A stretch of DNA of 64,000 bases from Marasmius tenuissimus (GCA_029532415.1 JAQOTA010000071.1:744001-808000), one strand, 5' to 3'; shown: positions 33,559 through 46,494, numbered from the stretch's first letter. Numbers and translations are program-made. The notes: generated from the letters alone by a model not told the origin.

Positions 33559-34852
33559 TTAATCGCTATCACAACTCGAGTCCGAGTCGAACTCTTCCGG
33601 GTTGTTGGGGCGAAGAAGTGTAACGAGGCGAGTCTTTTTTATTTCGGCGTGGGCAACGCCAAAGTAGCGTATGGTCTCAAAGCTCCAGCTAGAAGACAGA
33701 CGATGAGCGAAACCGCAGTGCATTGAGATTGATAGTACTCACTCCAAGTTGCCCTTGATCCAATGTCCACACGCCTCCGTGTACTGAGCCACGTCGCGGT
33801 CGAGCTCCAGGCCCCAGGACGGAAGTCGCTCCCTTGCCCATAGATACCGTTCCATTAGGTGTTCGCAATATGTACCGACGTAGTCGCAGGCAGCTTGTAG
33901 GCTCATGTTGCGGTGTTTCATGAGGACCGTGACGATATTGTTGCCTCCAATGCCTTTTGATTGCTCCATATTCCAGGAGTAGACGTCCTGCAAAACACCA
34001 TTGGGGATCAGCGATAAGAAACAGCGGGTGAGAGTGAATCGCTATAAACTCACATTAGCCCAGCACACCAAGTCGGTGGCAGCCCAATACATCTCCCTGA
34101 ACATCTCATCTTCGACCACCTCTTCTGGTAGCTCAATGCCGAGGGCATATTCGAAGAGATCAAAGCAAAGGATAACAGCGCTGTTGTCCCGTCGCAATGC
34201 GACAAAGTCGTCGACGTCGAGAACTTCCCCGCGTTCACGAAGCTCCGCTTCAGTTGAAACCGCTCGAATATAGTCGCCGCAATGTTCCAAAAACCGGACA
34301 GAAGCTATAGGACCGGCTCTCCTGAAGTATCTTTCCCTGAAACTATCCGAACGCAAAAAGAGGTGAGTCTCAGGGTTCCTCGAAAGAACAGGGACCCAGA
34401 AAGCCAAAAGCTTACTTACTCTTTAGTTATGAGCGAAATCTTACTCGAGTTGCGATACTCAGGATCGCGCATGGCTTCGAGGAAGATGTTTCCTGTGACC
34501 GCAGCGTCTCTGCCATTTTGTTCATCGCTAACTTCATCGACAACAAAGAGTAAGTTGACCTGCGACTACGGGTGAGTGGAAGTTTCGATAAGAGAAACCC
34601 ACATATACTCACGAAGTCGCAACACGTTCTGAAGCATTCGAAGCTGGCATATGGGTAACAGTGTGCAACCAGCAACTCGTTACATCCCTGGACGAAGTAC
34701 GCGCGTTTGCGGTCGGTGAATACGTTGTAACTGTTAATCCAGTCGGACGACTCGGCGGCAGCGTCGCGATAGTGTGGGTTGAACGATCCTTTCAGAGGAC
34801 ACATGGCGAGGAGATCTGGAAGGAGAAATTGGCGCGGAAGTCTCATAGGCAT
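33559..34852 (-). CDS. Sesquiterpene synthase (class I terpene cyclase)
   Basis: Cyclises farnesyl diphosphate to a sesquiterpene hydrocarbon in the cytosol. Start [18 protein letters not shown]; length about 340 aa in five exons, normal for mushroom cyclases. The aspartate-rich Mg2+ motif reads [14 protein letters not shown] (D-E-V-S-D in place of DDxxD). The NSE triad reads [13 protein letters not shown] after splicing at 33990. The C-terminal substrate-binding pair is [15 protein letters not shown] and the [12 protein letters not shown] context fit the agaricomycete cyclase clade that includes protoilludene synthases, but product identity cannot be read from sequence. It faces the mevalonate-kinase fusion gene tail to tail. 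No P450 or other tailoring gene is adjacent. Confidence 0.93.
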
Positions 34853-37800
34853 GGTTGGTAAGAAAGTTGGGAAGAAATGGAGGGGAGGATCGAATGATGG
34901 GGAAATGAGGTTTGAGAGTAAGGGAGTCTTTTATACCTTGGAACTTCGGTAACCACCGTGCTCGCGAGTCCCAGTCGTGAAATTTACAGACACACTCAGG
35001 GTCTAACTATCTAGATTGAGAAGCAGGGTGCTAATAGATCTATAGATCTTGAATCGGACAAACCTGAGGGTCCCACGGAACCACCTCATTTTCATTTCGG
35101 TAAAAGTATCATATCGTCACTGAGACTTGCTGTTTTTTTTCTTCGCGGCTGAAGAGAAGTCAGCTGCTTCCATGAATATCTTTGATAACTCCTTACATAC
35201 CAACCTGATTGCCTCAAGGCGCCCGTCGTCTTGGCCCTACTGCTGGGGACCTACAAGACAAGCCCGTGTCAATGAACAGTAGACGCAATGAGTACCGAAA
35301 CATGGCCGTTTGAGGACTGTGAGCTTGGGAAGCAGAGACGGGAGACGCTAATCGTCGCTTCTCAGGAGAGGACACCATGACGGCCACGTGCAAACAGAGT
35401 AGGTTCGGCATTCTCCTTGTCGCGTCGGAGGGGTTCCGTTATCCGTATGTTTTCCCTCGTGTCTATTTCTGTTCTCAATACGAAGCCAACTCCTTATTTC
35501 TTGCACACGGATTCAGCGGATCTCGTAATGACAGCGACGCGTTGCGGGCCTTGAAGATCTCCTCCATCTTGACATTGGCGGGTAAGGCGGCGGGCGCTCC
35601 TAGCCTTGGAGACGACGACGGGGCCGGTCACCCACTGCGACCACTTTGGATTCGTAAGTCTTACAATGTTTCTATCGACTTTTCGCCATACTCCCGGTCG
35701 TTTCCGCTTCAAATTGGTGCATCGGAGAGGCACGATTAACAGGCCCACTCACCTGCTAATTAACCCCTCGTTGACGAACCTGCCTCGTTCCGTCTACGTT
35801 AAATTCAGTCTTGAGACTGCCATTTGGAGACAAGTAACATCCCCATGGGCGAACACCCTCTGCCAAGCCCCGGGAAATTGAGGCCTCCTACTTACACATC
35901 TCCTCTCCTTTGCATCTCTTTCATATCACACACCGGAAGTCGAGCATGTTCCGGGCACCACGATATCAATCCCAGTCTATCACAATGAGCCTACGCCACG
36001 ATTTTGTAGGCTGTAGTGAGTAGGTGCCACTCCGAGACTGGCGGGTGGGAGTGAAAAGTCTCTATGGAATATCCCTCATTTTTTCCGCTCAAAAGATCTT
36101 GATCCCTGAAAACGGCGTGCCGTGGTCGCTTAAGCCGTGCCTTGTTCTCCGTTATGGGAACTACGCTAAGTGAACCCAGCGCGCCAGGATTGACGCAAGA
36201 TTCAGATTTACAGCGGCTATTTAAGATGAACGCAAGATCGGACATATCCCGACGTTAGTCTGTTTCTGTGAGCGGCACCTTTGTGGCCGAGCTATTACTA
36301 AAAAAAACTGCGTCGAATGACCTGCACGAGCAATATTAAAAAACGCCACGCCCTGAGAACACTGACAAAAAATTGTATCACTCGTCAAAGTCTCCTCTGT
36401 CCTTGATTTGTGTGAAGTACGTCAGAAAATGACATGAGGAAACCACGCCCCGGACTCACCGTCAAAAGCCTGGAGCCAATATCTTCACAGGGCAGAGTCA
36501 AAACCTTCATCCGGTCATTGAAAGAAGGGTAACTTTGTATACTTGTCGATGTAGGTGTGCGGGTCCTAGAGATTAGATAGTTCCGCGGGTATGGAGTTCT
36601 TGGAATTTAAACTGGAAAGCTAAGACGCGAACGACTCGGAGAATTCACGTAGTAAAGCATACGCATTCTGTAGAGCCTGACCGCGGTATCAATGGGACTT
36701 ACATCGAAGAATTGTGTCAAAGTACATCAAAGAATGCAGTCGTACAATGATCAGGATCATAGCAGATCATTTTTTCACAATGTCCAGTGACCCACGAACC
36801 TACACGTATGGAGATGATGAGAGTTACAAGCCCGAAAGAAGTGGAAACTTCCCTTGGTGCTATCTGAGTATTGCAAAAAAAAAAACGGCCCTGGTGATAA
36901 AGTAGTAAAGATGAACTGCCTAGTCTTGATGGAGTTCTTCTAGATTAGACAGAACATGTTACCGCGTGATGCAACCGGCGATCCTGAAACTCAGCTTCGA
37001 TGAGGACCCACCGTGCACAACCGAGAGGCTAGAGTTGACAGGACAGTGAGCACGACATAATGCAGCCAAGTCTATACAATGTGATAACGAGTCCAAGAAT
37101 CACTATCGGAGGATTTTGAACTGTCATATCCGGCAGGCTAGACGCGAGATTCGACTTGTTTGCAACGAGCAAGACATGTGCGCAAGGCATCTTGACGAAT
37201 TACGAAGGACCGCTGAATACGTAGTTAGATGATCGAAAATATCGCATTGAACGAAGAGAAAAAAAATACACGAGGCTCAACGATACAATGCCAATATAAC
37301 GGCACGAGCGACGAAATGGTTAACGAGCCTCACATTGGTGGAGGTAATCCGGAGATGTGTCCCATCCATTCGCCTGAACGTAAGCACGATTTAGAGCGAA
37401 ATTTGAACAATGAGGACGGCCCTCTCAAAGATGAGTTGCGCGCTAGCTGCTCGGATCCAACAATTCCCTCAAATCCCGGCAACGGAGGTAGGAGCAGGCC
37501 CATGTGAGCCTCGATGGGGGTCGGTTGAATAAGATAACCCTCAGTAGCTCGTGTTGGGTGAACCGATATGAGAATTTAGCTCCCTGGCGACCTCGAGGCA
37601 AACAGGGGCGCACTGGCGCATCTCACATTCCCATACTTTAAGTCCAATGGGAAGGTTAGGACCTGGTGCGGTCGGGATCGACCTCCTACATATCCGCCGG
37701 CTTCCATGTGCACCATTGTGAAGGAACGGACGCATTGCGAAGAGGTAACACGTCTTGAGTCTTGAAATCTTCAATCTTGATATTAGATATCGCCTGTGAG

Positions 37801-38422
37801 GAAATGGGTCCGATCGCTTGGCTGCTGTTGTATCAGGCTGTTTCCTACCGCAGTCCTACTTGGCTCGGGCCATGAGGTCAGCAAGCAATATTCAAGATCG
37901 CCTTGCATCGTGTACTCGCCCCGCACTCCCGCGCTCTCGAAAGCCGTCTCACACAATTACTTAGGTAAATTGGACGATAAACACTCCTGTTCAGGCCTGT
38001 AGCATCGGTAACTACGTACCTGCAGGGTGAAACAGTTGGTGGAGATGCTTGTTGGTCGGAAGATAGGTTGGCCGTAGCTGTCTACTTGATAATCTGGTGG
38101 AACCGGATAACAGTTGGGCTTGCGAAGCTCTGACACTCGTTGTAAGCGCCAACAAGGTCGTCGGATGAATCGATCGATGTGTGACCGGGGAATGGACGAC
38201 TGGGGTGAGTGATGATGGTGGCAAGGAACGAACCTGTAGAGCGAATAAGCGCCGGTTCTCAGCGTAAAGCATGAGAGTGCTGGGCGTGCGTACGCCATCT
38301 AAAATTCTGAAGCTACACACTACGCCTGAACAACTAGCTCATTATATAGATACACTCATAGTACTATACACAACATGACCAGACCAAAAGCCAAAAAACA
38401 CTGAATAGAACAAGTTGCAAGT
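34853..38422. other. Gene-poor region between terpene synthase and SWD2
   Basis: About 3.6 kb. Left end is the synthase promoter. Short frames at 35377-35881 and 37229-37507 have no recognisable domain or splice support. No transposase, reverse transcriptase or repeat ends were seen. A possible small gene on the minus strand at 37957-38298 is listed separately. Confidence 0.4.
37957..38298 (-). CDS. Small hypothetical protein, low support
   Basis: A 113-codon frame beginning MAYARPALSCFTLRTGAYSL and containing the more ordered stretch ELRKPNCYPVPPDYQVDSYG. A second frame (38012-38320) is open over the same bases, so coding is doubtful. A splice from about 38233 to 38150 would join the Tyr-rich start to the Pro/Tyr-rich part. 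I do not recognise it. Confidence 0.25.
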   Translation of the reverse strand: MAYARPALSCFTLRTGAYSLYRFVPCHHHHSPQSSIPRSHIDRFIRRPCWRLQRVSELRKPNCYPVPPDYQVDSYGQPIFRPTSISTNCFTLQVRSYRCYRPEQECLSSNLPK

Positions 38423-39880
38423 TTATATGGGCGGTGGTGCCATGGGCATCTTTGATATGCTACGTTTTGAAGATAGCAGATCCTTCGCGATCTCCTCTGG
38501 GTCTCCGGATGTATCTGGCAGCCAGAAGGCCTGGAAAGGAGACGGGTGTCACTCAAATGTCATAAGGAATATACCTCAATGATGAACTCACCAACTCAGA
38601 ACCGGCCGTACACATCATCGCCAATCGTGGATTAAACTTGACACATCTCGCGGGACCTGGGTGACCCTCGAGCTTGACTAACGGCTGGATTTTCTTCATT
38701 GCCGTACCCGCTGGCATGCTCGCTGCCGCCTCGATGCTGGCGGCGTCTCCTAAGTTTTGTATATCCCAGATGCAAACTTTCCCATCCAAACTCCCACCAA
38801 CAACATACTTGCTGTCCGGTGTCCACGAGGCTTCTTCCCCGCTGATCCCTCTGCCACACTCGATCCCTCTTCTCTCGTTGATCGTTCTCCTCTCTAGACC
38901 TACGTGTCCCTCCAATTTTGCCAACACAGTACCCTGGAATGCGTCCAAAATGTAGTGAGCGTCCCCGCTCGCGCCGACCAGAAGAAATTTCCCGTCGGAG
39001 GAAAAGGAAAGAGAAGTGACGTATATAGGTCTGGGTGGATAGGAAATTTGTGTAAGAGTGGGATCTTCTAGATCAATGACCAAGAAGGGGGCCTTGTCGT
39101 AGTTCGCTTGGTCGTATAGCAGAATCCTCTGGTACCCGTTCACGGCGACGGCAAACACCAGCCCTCCGGAATCATACGCGACTACAGGTTCTTTCGTCGG
39201 AAGGTTGAGCAACCCTCGACACATTCCCCCCAAACCCATCCTCAGATCCCACAAACGCACGGTCTTGTCCTCCGATCCAGACATGAACCCATCGTCAATA
39301 GGCGAGACCTCCAGAGAAGTAACCTTTCCGCGGTGACCTTTGAAGTAGGAGAGATATTTATTGTCGTGAAGTGAATGATAACGGATGGAATCGTCCTCTT
39401 TCGTTGATGCGTAAAGGATTGCCGTGCTTTTGTGGGTAAAACGCGGTAGATTTATCCCGTACTTTTTCGAATTCAGGATTTTTAATTGTCTGAACAATGG
39501 AAAGTGTGGTCAGCCAGCAGAAGGAATCATGAGAAGAGGACACTTCTAACGCACTTCCCAGACTTGCAGGAGTACAGTCTGAACGACTCATCCTCACCCG
39601 CTGTGACGAGTGTGTCCCCTCTGTCGTCGAACGTTATCCCTGTTATATGCCGCGGGGGCGGAGGTCGGTAGTGTGGTGGGGGTGTACCTTTTGGCTCCGG
39701 AAAAGGTTCGACTGCCATTTTGAATATCCTAGACGGCTTCAATTTCGTCTGTTGAATTCGGTTTGAGTAGACATCCTCAAGGACAAGAAGAATTCAAACC
39801 ATCAAGGTGTTTGTGAGCACAATCGAGCTTGGTGGAGGCGCGTTTGTGGTGGAACTTGAGCCAGCACCGGTGTTGCTCAT
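38423..39880 (-). CDS. SWD2: Swd2/WDR82 WD40 protein of COMPASS
   Basis: A WD40 subunit of the Set1/COMPASS H3K4 methyltransferase and, in yeast, of the cleavage and polyadenylation factor. Exon 1 (ATG at 39880) reads MSNTGAGSSSTTNAPPP and ends TNTLM. A 52-base intron is followed by TKLKPSRIFKMAVEPFPEP, RHITGITFDDRGDTLVTAGE and DESFRLY. Later blades: YHSLHDNKYLSYFKGHRGKV, SGSEDKTVRLWDLR, SYPPRPIYVTSLSFSSDGKF, GHVGLERR and WTPDSKYVVGGSLDGKVCIW. The last splice joins CTAGSEL to AFWLPDTSGDPEEIAKD, and the stop follows MAPPPI. Starting at MAVEPF instead would lose the conserved RIFK strand, so I prefer the upstream exon. Confidence 0.92.
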
Positions 39881-40525
39881 CGCCGGTTGAGGAGCCATAC
39901 AGATATCGCGTTCGAAGACGTGGTGGATTTCGAGGCTGATCCAGTTCTTTCACACAGGAACGAGAGGCGAAAATCAAACAATATGGGAAAGGGCGCGACA
40001 CAGAAAAATAGAAGATTCAAGCCCAATTGAGTGAGCCTTCGTATGTTGAGCGAAGACTGGAACAGGACCTTGACGGGACCTGAACGGGACAGAGTGCCAA
40101 AGACAAATGCTAGCGAGGATTGGCGGCTAGGTGGTCCGTGCGCGAATGTAATATCACACCACTTGACCACAGACTACGACCATAAACCTTTCTCGACAGC
40201 GACAACTCTCGTTGACCGGCTCTATATCATAATTCTTTCTGATAATTTCTCTATTGGGCTCCTTGACCAACCTGGTGGTCGTCGAAATTGATCGCCAACC
40301 AGAACTTAACGTTCTATTATCGACCCTATCCCGTTTCAGTTTCGAAAGTAAGTAAATCCAGGGATCTTATAACACGATTGCAGCAGCTAATCATCCAGGA
40401 CTTCTGATGATATCTTTTTCTAGTCAATTGAAGGAATACGGTTGAGAGGTGAGTGCTCGCACAAAATTGCAGTGCAGGAGAAGGAACATTAAATAACTCT
40501 TGGCAGCCATCATACGGAAAGGAAT
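39881..40525. promoter_or_regulatory. Divergent intergenic region, SWD2/5-phosphatase
   Basis: A 645-bp region between divergent start codons that must carry both promoters. No TATA box or repeat stands out. Confidence 0.4.
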
Positions 40526-43500
40526 ATGTCAGAAATTCAGTCAGATTCACTTCAGGCAGTGAAGAGTCTGCGTTCAAGGTTTGAACAACTCGCCGTGGAA
40601 CCAACTGCGGCCAAACAGAATCACAGCCTTTCACTTGAACCACCATCTTCTCCCAGACCCAGAGCTCAGTCGGGCGGGGATTCACCAATGAGCCTGTCAT
40701 CCCCACCAGTGCTGCGTAACGCGTCCTCATCGTCAGACTTGAAGGGAACAAAGCGTCCTCCTCCGCCTCCGCCGCCGTTGAATAGATCAAGGGCGCCTTC
40801 ACCGTCGCCGACAAACTCAGCATTACATTCCTCGCCTCCTTTTACGCCGCCCTCATCGACCATATCTCCTCTGCTCCGCCCGGTCCCAATTCCTCCTGCT
40901 GTTTCCCATGGTCCTGCAAGACCAATCAGCCCTTTCGGATCTGCAGAAGACCTTAATAACCACGCTGAAGGCTCACCTGCCTCAGCCAGCGTTTCGGCCT
41001 TACGCAACAAATTCATGTAAGTTCCTGCAGCGCGTTTCCCAGACAAGAATGGTCAGCGTGAGCTCAATCGCCTTTCATTAATCCTACAGGGCTCCGGTCT
41101 CACCGCCTCGAATGAACGGCGTCCACGCCACGAACGACCTTCATACAAAACCCGCTGTTCCACCCAGGAAGCCCAGTAAAACCATCAGCTCGGAATCTCT
41201 TCTTCCAGGTATCCCCAGCTCAGGAGATACCCTATTCACCCACCACGCCCATACGAAATCTTCCTCATCGCATTCGAATTCTTCCTCTAGCTCAATCAAT
41301 TTACTAGATGATTCATCTTCGGACGACACAGAACTCACAGTCGACGAAGGGGATTTATCATCTGTATCTACATCTACTACGACACTTCCGCCCACCCTCC
41401 CAGCTAGGAAAATTCGCCTGAACGACGATGCTTCGACCAACTCGCTATCCACCAAGTCGACTCCAACCTCCCATAGAACGTCTCCTGTACCACCCCCGCG
41501 CCCACCTCCTAGACATAGATCTACGCCAGAAACCTTCCTTGAGGCGAACATGGCCTCACCACCCCCGCCCCTTCCCGCTCGGCGTGGTACTACATTCGAT
41601 ACCTCTTCAGCTCCTCCAAGGCATCCCAATGCTTCTACTCCATCATTGTATCACCCACCTCCCCCACATCGAATCCATCCCACTTCAAGCGTTTCTTCGA
41701 TAACCGACACCAACTTTATCGCATCTCCCGTGGCCACGACACCCATTGCCTCCAGCTCTCTCAACGGTCATGGCGCTGCGACAGAGCGCAAGGCGTTTGG
41801 TAAACTTCCGCCCCCACCGACCCGCACTATTGCTCCAGGAGACAAGTTACCACCCGCGCGTAGACCACCAACACCCTCCTCAGATGAAGACGAAGATTCC
41901 GACGACGAAGAAGTAAAGGGACCTGGGGTAGACATGTTGCCGGATTCTTCAAATAGCTCAAGACGCCCGCCGCATCTTCTTGTTAATCCCTACGAGTCTC
42001 CTGTTCATGGGTACCCTGGCGTTGCGCCTGGTACGGACAACCGGATACATGTGCCAGCACATAGCGGCCATTTGGTAGTCACCAATGGCCATGTGGTCGT
42101 CGGGCAAAGCCATTACTTGAAGGTGTTTGATATCGGCAGGAGTGTCGACGTGCCTTTAATGGATCTGGATCTCAAGGTTCTTGTTCGAGAGATCAGAGGG
42201 TCGTCCGCGACTGTTTCTGCTTTGGAGATTCGTTGCTCCAATGGGAGTGGCGACGATAAGGGAAAGGCCACGGAGAGAGGTAATTCTGGTGTCGGCGGAA
42301 ATGTTGTTTGGGTGGGAACGAAGGAGGGTCATCTAATCGAAGTCAATGTCAAAAGTGGAGAGATTACCGGTTGGAAATACTCTGCACATATGCATCCCAT
42401 CGTGCACATACTCCGGTATGGAAGCGCGATGGTCAGCATCGACGACAGCGGAAAGGCGTTGATATTCGGGTCTCCTGAACCAGTCAGTCCCTCTGCCGAT
42501 GCAGACATGCTCAAGACTACTCCCCGAGTAATGCGAGTCACAGACAAGCTCGAGTTCACGAAGGTTGTGTGTGGTCTGTTATGGACTGCTGGTAGATCGG
42601 ACGCTCAGGTCTCTGGCACACATCACCGCGTACCCGTCATCCGCATCTACGATTTATTCCCCACCCCTGGTGCTGCAGGCGGAAAGATTGGTTCAGGAAA
42701 GTCTATAATGCCCACTGAACCTGTTGGATCTGTTAGGTGCGCCGCGGTGGTTCCTTCGCAGCCCGGCTTTGTCTACGTCGGGCATGAAGGAGGATGTATC
42801 TCAATCTGGGATCTAGGGGAAGATTCGGGCTATGGGAAAGAGTTGCCGAAGTGCCTTGAGATCATGAAGGTCTCCGGGAGCGATGTTATGAGCTTGGAGG
42901 GCGTCAACGATAGGTTATGGGTTGGCAGTCGGAATGGCATGATCACGGTATACGACACAACACCAAGACCTTGGCTTCTGACGAACAGCTGGAACGCTCA
43001 TCCTGGACTGCCCGTTAATCGGTTGACTTTGGATGTTTGGGGCGTCAAGGAAGGAAAACGCAGGTTGTGTGTCGCCAGTGTTGGGAGGAACGAGAAGGTT
43101 GGGTTGTGGGATGGTTTGTTAGCTGCCGACTGGATGGACAAGGAACTGTTGAAGCATGAGAGCAAGTTTTCGACTTTCAGGGAGCTGAAGGTGCTCATCG
43201 TATCCTGGAATTGCGACTCGGCGAGACCCGACTCCCTAACGGGCAACAAGGACAACGTCAACTTCCTGCATGATGTTCTGACTTCGCTCAATGACGAGGG
43301 AGGACCTGACATTATTGCGTTTGGGTTGCAAGAGGTCATTGATCTGGAGAGTCGGAAAATGGTCGCCAAGAACGTCATTCTCGGAGGGCCGAATGCTACA
43401 AAGAAGAGCAAAGCGTTGGCCGTCGCTTCTGCTGTTGCTTCGTCTTCGACATCTACGGGCGATGAAACGGCACTTTTGGGTTTGTCGGACAAGGTGACGG

Positions 43501-44497
43501 GTGCGTACAAGCGATGGTACGACGCCTTGGTACTAGCTGTTCGGCTGGCTATGCCACCGGAGTGCCCGTATTCAGTCATACACACGGAGAGCTTGATAGG
43601 ATTATTCTCATGCATCTTTGTAAAGCACTCGGAGAGGGGTGCACTCAAGGATCTGGCAATCACGACCGTCAAGAGGGGGATGGGAGGGAGGTACGGAAAC
43701 AAGGTAAGCTTCAGCTTACGCCTTTTAAGATTCGATCGCTAAGGTCTGTATCAGGGTGGAATCATCTCGAGATTTGTGATAGAAGATTCATCCTTGTGCT
43801 TCATCAACTGCCATCTGGCTGCTGGACAACATGCACTCCGGAGTAGAAATGCTGACGTCGCGGGCATGCTGGAAGAAAAAATGCTTTTCCCAACCACCAT
43901 GGAACCTCAAGCATTTGTGGGTGGTGGTGATGGGTCGATGGTCCTGGATCATGAAACCGTTTTTGTGCGTCTCTTCTATCATCCTGTCTCGGTGCCGTGC
44001 TTATTCATCCACAGGTCAATGGGGACATGAACTATCGAATCGACCAACGTCGTGATGCCATCGTCGCGGCCGTTAAAGCCGGAGAACACGAATCGATGCA
44101 AGCCCACGACCAGCTCCTAAAGGAAATCAAGTACAACCGGGGTTGCCGATTCCGTACCTTCTCCGAGGGACCGTTAACCTTTCCTCCTACGTACAAGTAC
44201 GACCGCCGGTCTAACGAGTACGATTCATCAGAGAAGCGAAGAGCTCCGGCATGGTGCGATCGTGTGCTTTGGAAAGCCGGGAAAGGGAGAGTCGAACAGC
44301 TTCAATATCGGAGATGGGAGGTCGACGTGTCGGATCATAGACCTATCAGCGCAGCCTTCAAGGTCACGGTCAAGAGTGTGAGACAGGAAGTCAGGCAGAT
44401 GGTAAAGCAAGAGATTGAATTCATGTGGGCTGAAGAAGAGGCGAGGATTGTGAAGAGGCTGGAGGATTACTACAGACAGAATCTGGTGGTGTGTTGA
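40526..44497 (+). CDS. Inositol polyphosphate 5-phosphatase with N-terminal beta-propeller
   Basis: Removes the 5-phosphate from phosphoinositides or inositol phosphates. About 1,200 aa in four exons (splices at about 41017-41089, 43710-43753 and 43965-44014). The first 400 residues are disordered and proline-rich, with RPPPPPPPL, PPRKPSK, PVPPPRPPPRHR and similar motifs suited to SH3 or profilin partners. Next is a propeller-like region (HSGHLVVTNGHVVVGQSHYL, NVVWVGTKEGHLIEV, VYVGHEGGCISIWDLG, DRLWVGSRNGMITVYDT). The catalytic domain begins LIVSWNCDSARPD and has IIAFGLQEVIDLESRK, IGLFSCIFVKHSE, FINCHLAAGQH, VNGDMNYRID, PAWCDRVLW and SDHRPISAAF, so the active-site set is complete. The layout resembles plant WD-repeat 5PTases rather than synaptojanins (no Sac domain). 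Confidence 0.92.
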
Positions 44498-45042
44498 GCA
44501 CTTCCTGCGGGTTTTTGCATATGATTCGGACGCTCTTTTATTTTACTTCGGACTCTGTGTTCTGTTTATTTCACTCCTAGTACATGTAGCAGCAACTTTC
44601 ATGGGAAACATAGAGGACTTTTAATGTGTAATTCGCGCCAATTAGTCGAGCTCAGCCCGTGCCTCTCTACTGTAGTGGTAATATTCTCTGCGAACACCTG
44701 GTCACCATTCAATTCTGTATAGTTGAGCCTGAAATTGACTTCTCCGGACTTGTCGAAGCTCAGAATGGAGCGGATATTCTCTCGAAGCTGCAGCCTTGAA
44801 CGCGTTGCGATTTTCCCACATTCAACTTTTTCCCCCTCCCATCACCTCCGTCGCCCAAAAACTCTTCGCTCTCCTCGCAAACCCACGAATCACGTTCCTT
44901 CAACCTTCAAAAGCTGAGCTTCAGCAAATTCTACGCTATATCCCCGGAATCTTACGATTTGTGGGACAAAAGCAAGAACAAGCACCGATCCAAACCAAAT
45001 CAAGCTTGAGCTTCGCTTCAACCAACATCTTCTCAGTACACG
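44498..45042. other. Intergenic region upstream of RPB5
   Basis: Contains the 3' flank of the phosphatase gene and the RPB5 promoter and leader. An open leader frame at 44796-45068 is read as chance. No other feature. Confidence 0.4.
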
Positions 45043-46011
45043 ATGGGCGACGTCGACGAAAGTGCTAAGTTGTGGAAGGTCAATCGAACATTACACGAGA
45101 TGGTCAGAGATCGGGTGAGTCTTAGGCTTCGTTGCTTTTTGCCTGGTTCTCGTATACCTGAGGGTAATATCATCTACGGAATGACTCTGGCCTCTTCTTC
45201 GCTCCAATCTACAGACTATACTTAATTTTCGACCTCGCAGGGCTTCCAAGTCTCCGACGAAGAGATCAACATGGATCTCCAGACCTTCCGGGACGGCTAC
45301 GCGAGTAATATGGGGAGCGTCGAGTGCGTTCGAAAACATACTTTCGAACCTGCGTTATATTGATACGTTCAACCCCAATCAGCCGTAGTCAACTCAACTT
45401 CTTCTCCTCATCGCGCGCCGACCCAACAGACCAAATTTTTGTCTTCTTCTCGGATGAAAAGAGCGTAGGTGTCAAGACTATGAGGAAGTAGGTCGAAAGC
45501 GACCGAGTCAAGACGCATCTGACTCCTCAACAACAGAATGCTGGAGATTCTTGAACAAAAATCCATATCGAGGGGGATACTAGTGTTTCCGGGCAATATG
45601 ACGCCGTCAGCAAGAAAGGTGAGTGCTATGCTTGACTGGGCTTTCTCTCCAGTTTACTCACCCTGCATACCAGGTCATAGTCACGATGGCCGCACAATTT
45701 CGCTTAGAAGAGTTCTCGGAGTCTGATCTATTGGTTAACATTACACACCACCTTCTGGTACCCAAACACGAAGTTCTGTCTTCAGAGGATAAGAAAATCC
45801 TCCTAGAGAGATAGTGAGTTCCTGCCGAGCGGCCTTGGGTTCTTCCCCACTCAACTCAACCAACAGCCGTCTCAAAGACACGCAACTACCCCGTATACAG
45901 ATTGCTGATCCCGTGGCACGGTATTATGGTCTCCGCCGAGGCCAGGTCGTGAAGATTACCAGACCTAGTGAGACGAGTGGGAGATACGCAAGTTATCGAA
46001 TATGTTTCTGA
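45043..46011 (+). CDS. RPB5: RNA polymerase I/II/III shared subunit Rpb5 (ABC27)
   Basis: A subunit common to all three nuclear RNA polymerases, in the jaw that contacts downstream DNA. The start is [20 protein letters not shown]. Six short exons follow: [80 protein letters not shown] and [16 protein letters not shown]. The end reads [20 protein letters not shown] and then [11 protein letters not shown], the nearly invariant Rpb5 C-terminal domain. Total is about 220 aa, the family length. Confidence is high; the exact first intron is the only soft point. Confidence 0.95.
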
Positions 46012-46494
46012 ACGTGTCTCCGTGGTGGTGTGGTGTATGTGGCTGGATTGATATTCTACAAATGTCGCATGTTGTTGTGCCCTTCTACCCTTGTTTTAAT
46101 CCCTTCATTACTGTATAGCATTGCGCGCAAGTTTATTTTGAAGTGGCTCCTTTGCCTCGAGGAAAACATTGAGCTGGAGTTTACAGGTCGACTTTGCAAG
46201 CCCGACGAGTCGTGACTTTCGAATCCATGGTATCGGTATCAAGCCCAAGTTGACTCTAGGTGAAATAGTCATCGAGAGAACTACATACAAGTTGGTTTTG
46301 CAAGGTATACATGTAACGACAGAGGTCGAAGAGGAATGGTAGCGAAAAAAGAAAGCCAAACGAACGAAAGGATTCGACACAACTATGTAGTCATTCAGTA
46401 AATAATCCTCAAACTATCATATTGTCCATTCCATTTATTATAACGTCCACAGGCATCGCACTGTTGTTTTCGTCTCTTCCCCCAACACAAAAGC
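46012..46494. other. Convergent intergenic region
   Basis: 3' flanks of RPB5 and SKT5. No gene seen. Confidence 0.4.

Noticed and set aside
35494..35881. Overlapping frames on both strands as transposon remains
   Set aside because: No transposase motif, inverted ends or target duplications were found.
39718..39742. Swd2 starting at MAVEPF or at a TTG before KPSRIF
   Set aside because: The upstream exon with ATG at 39880 joins in phase and keeps the conserved RIFK strand.
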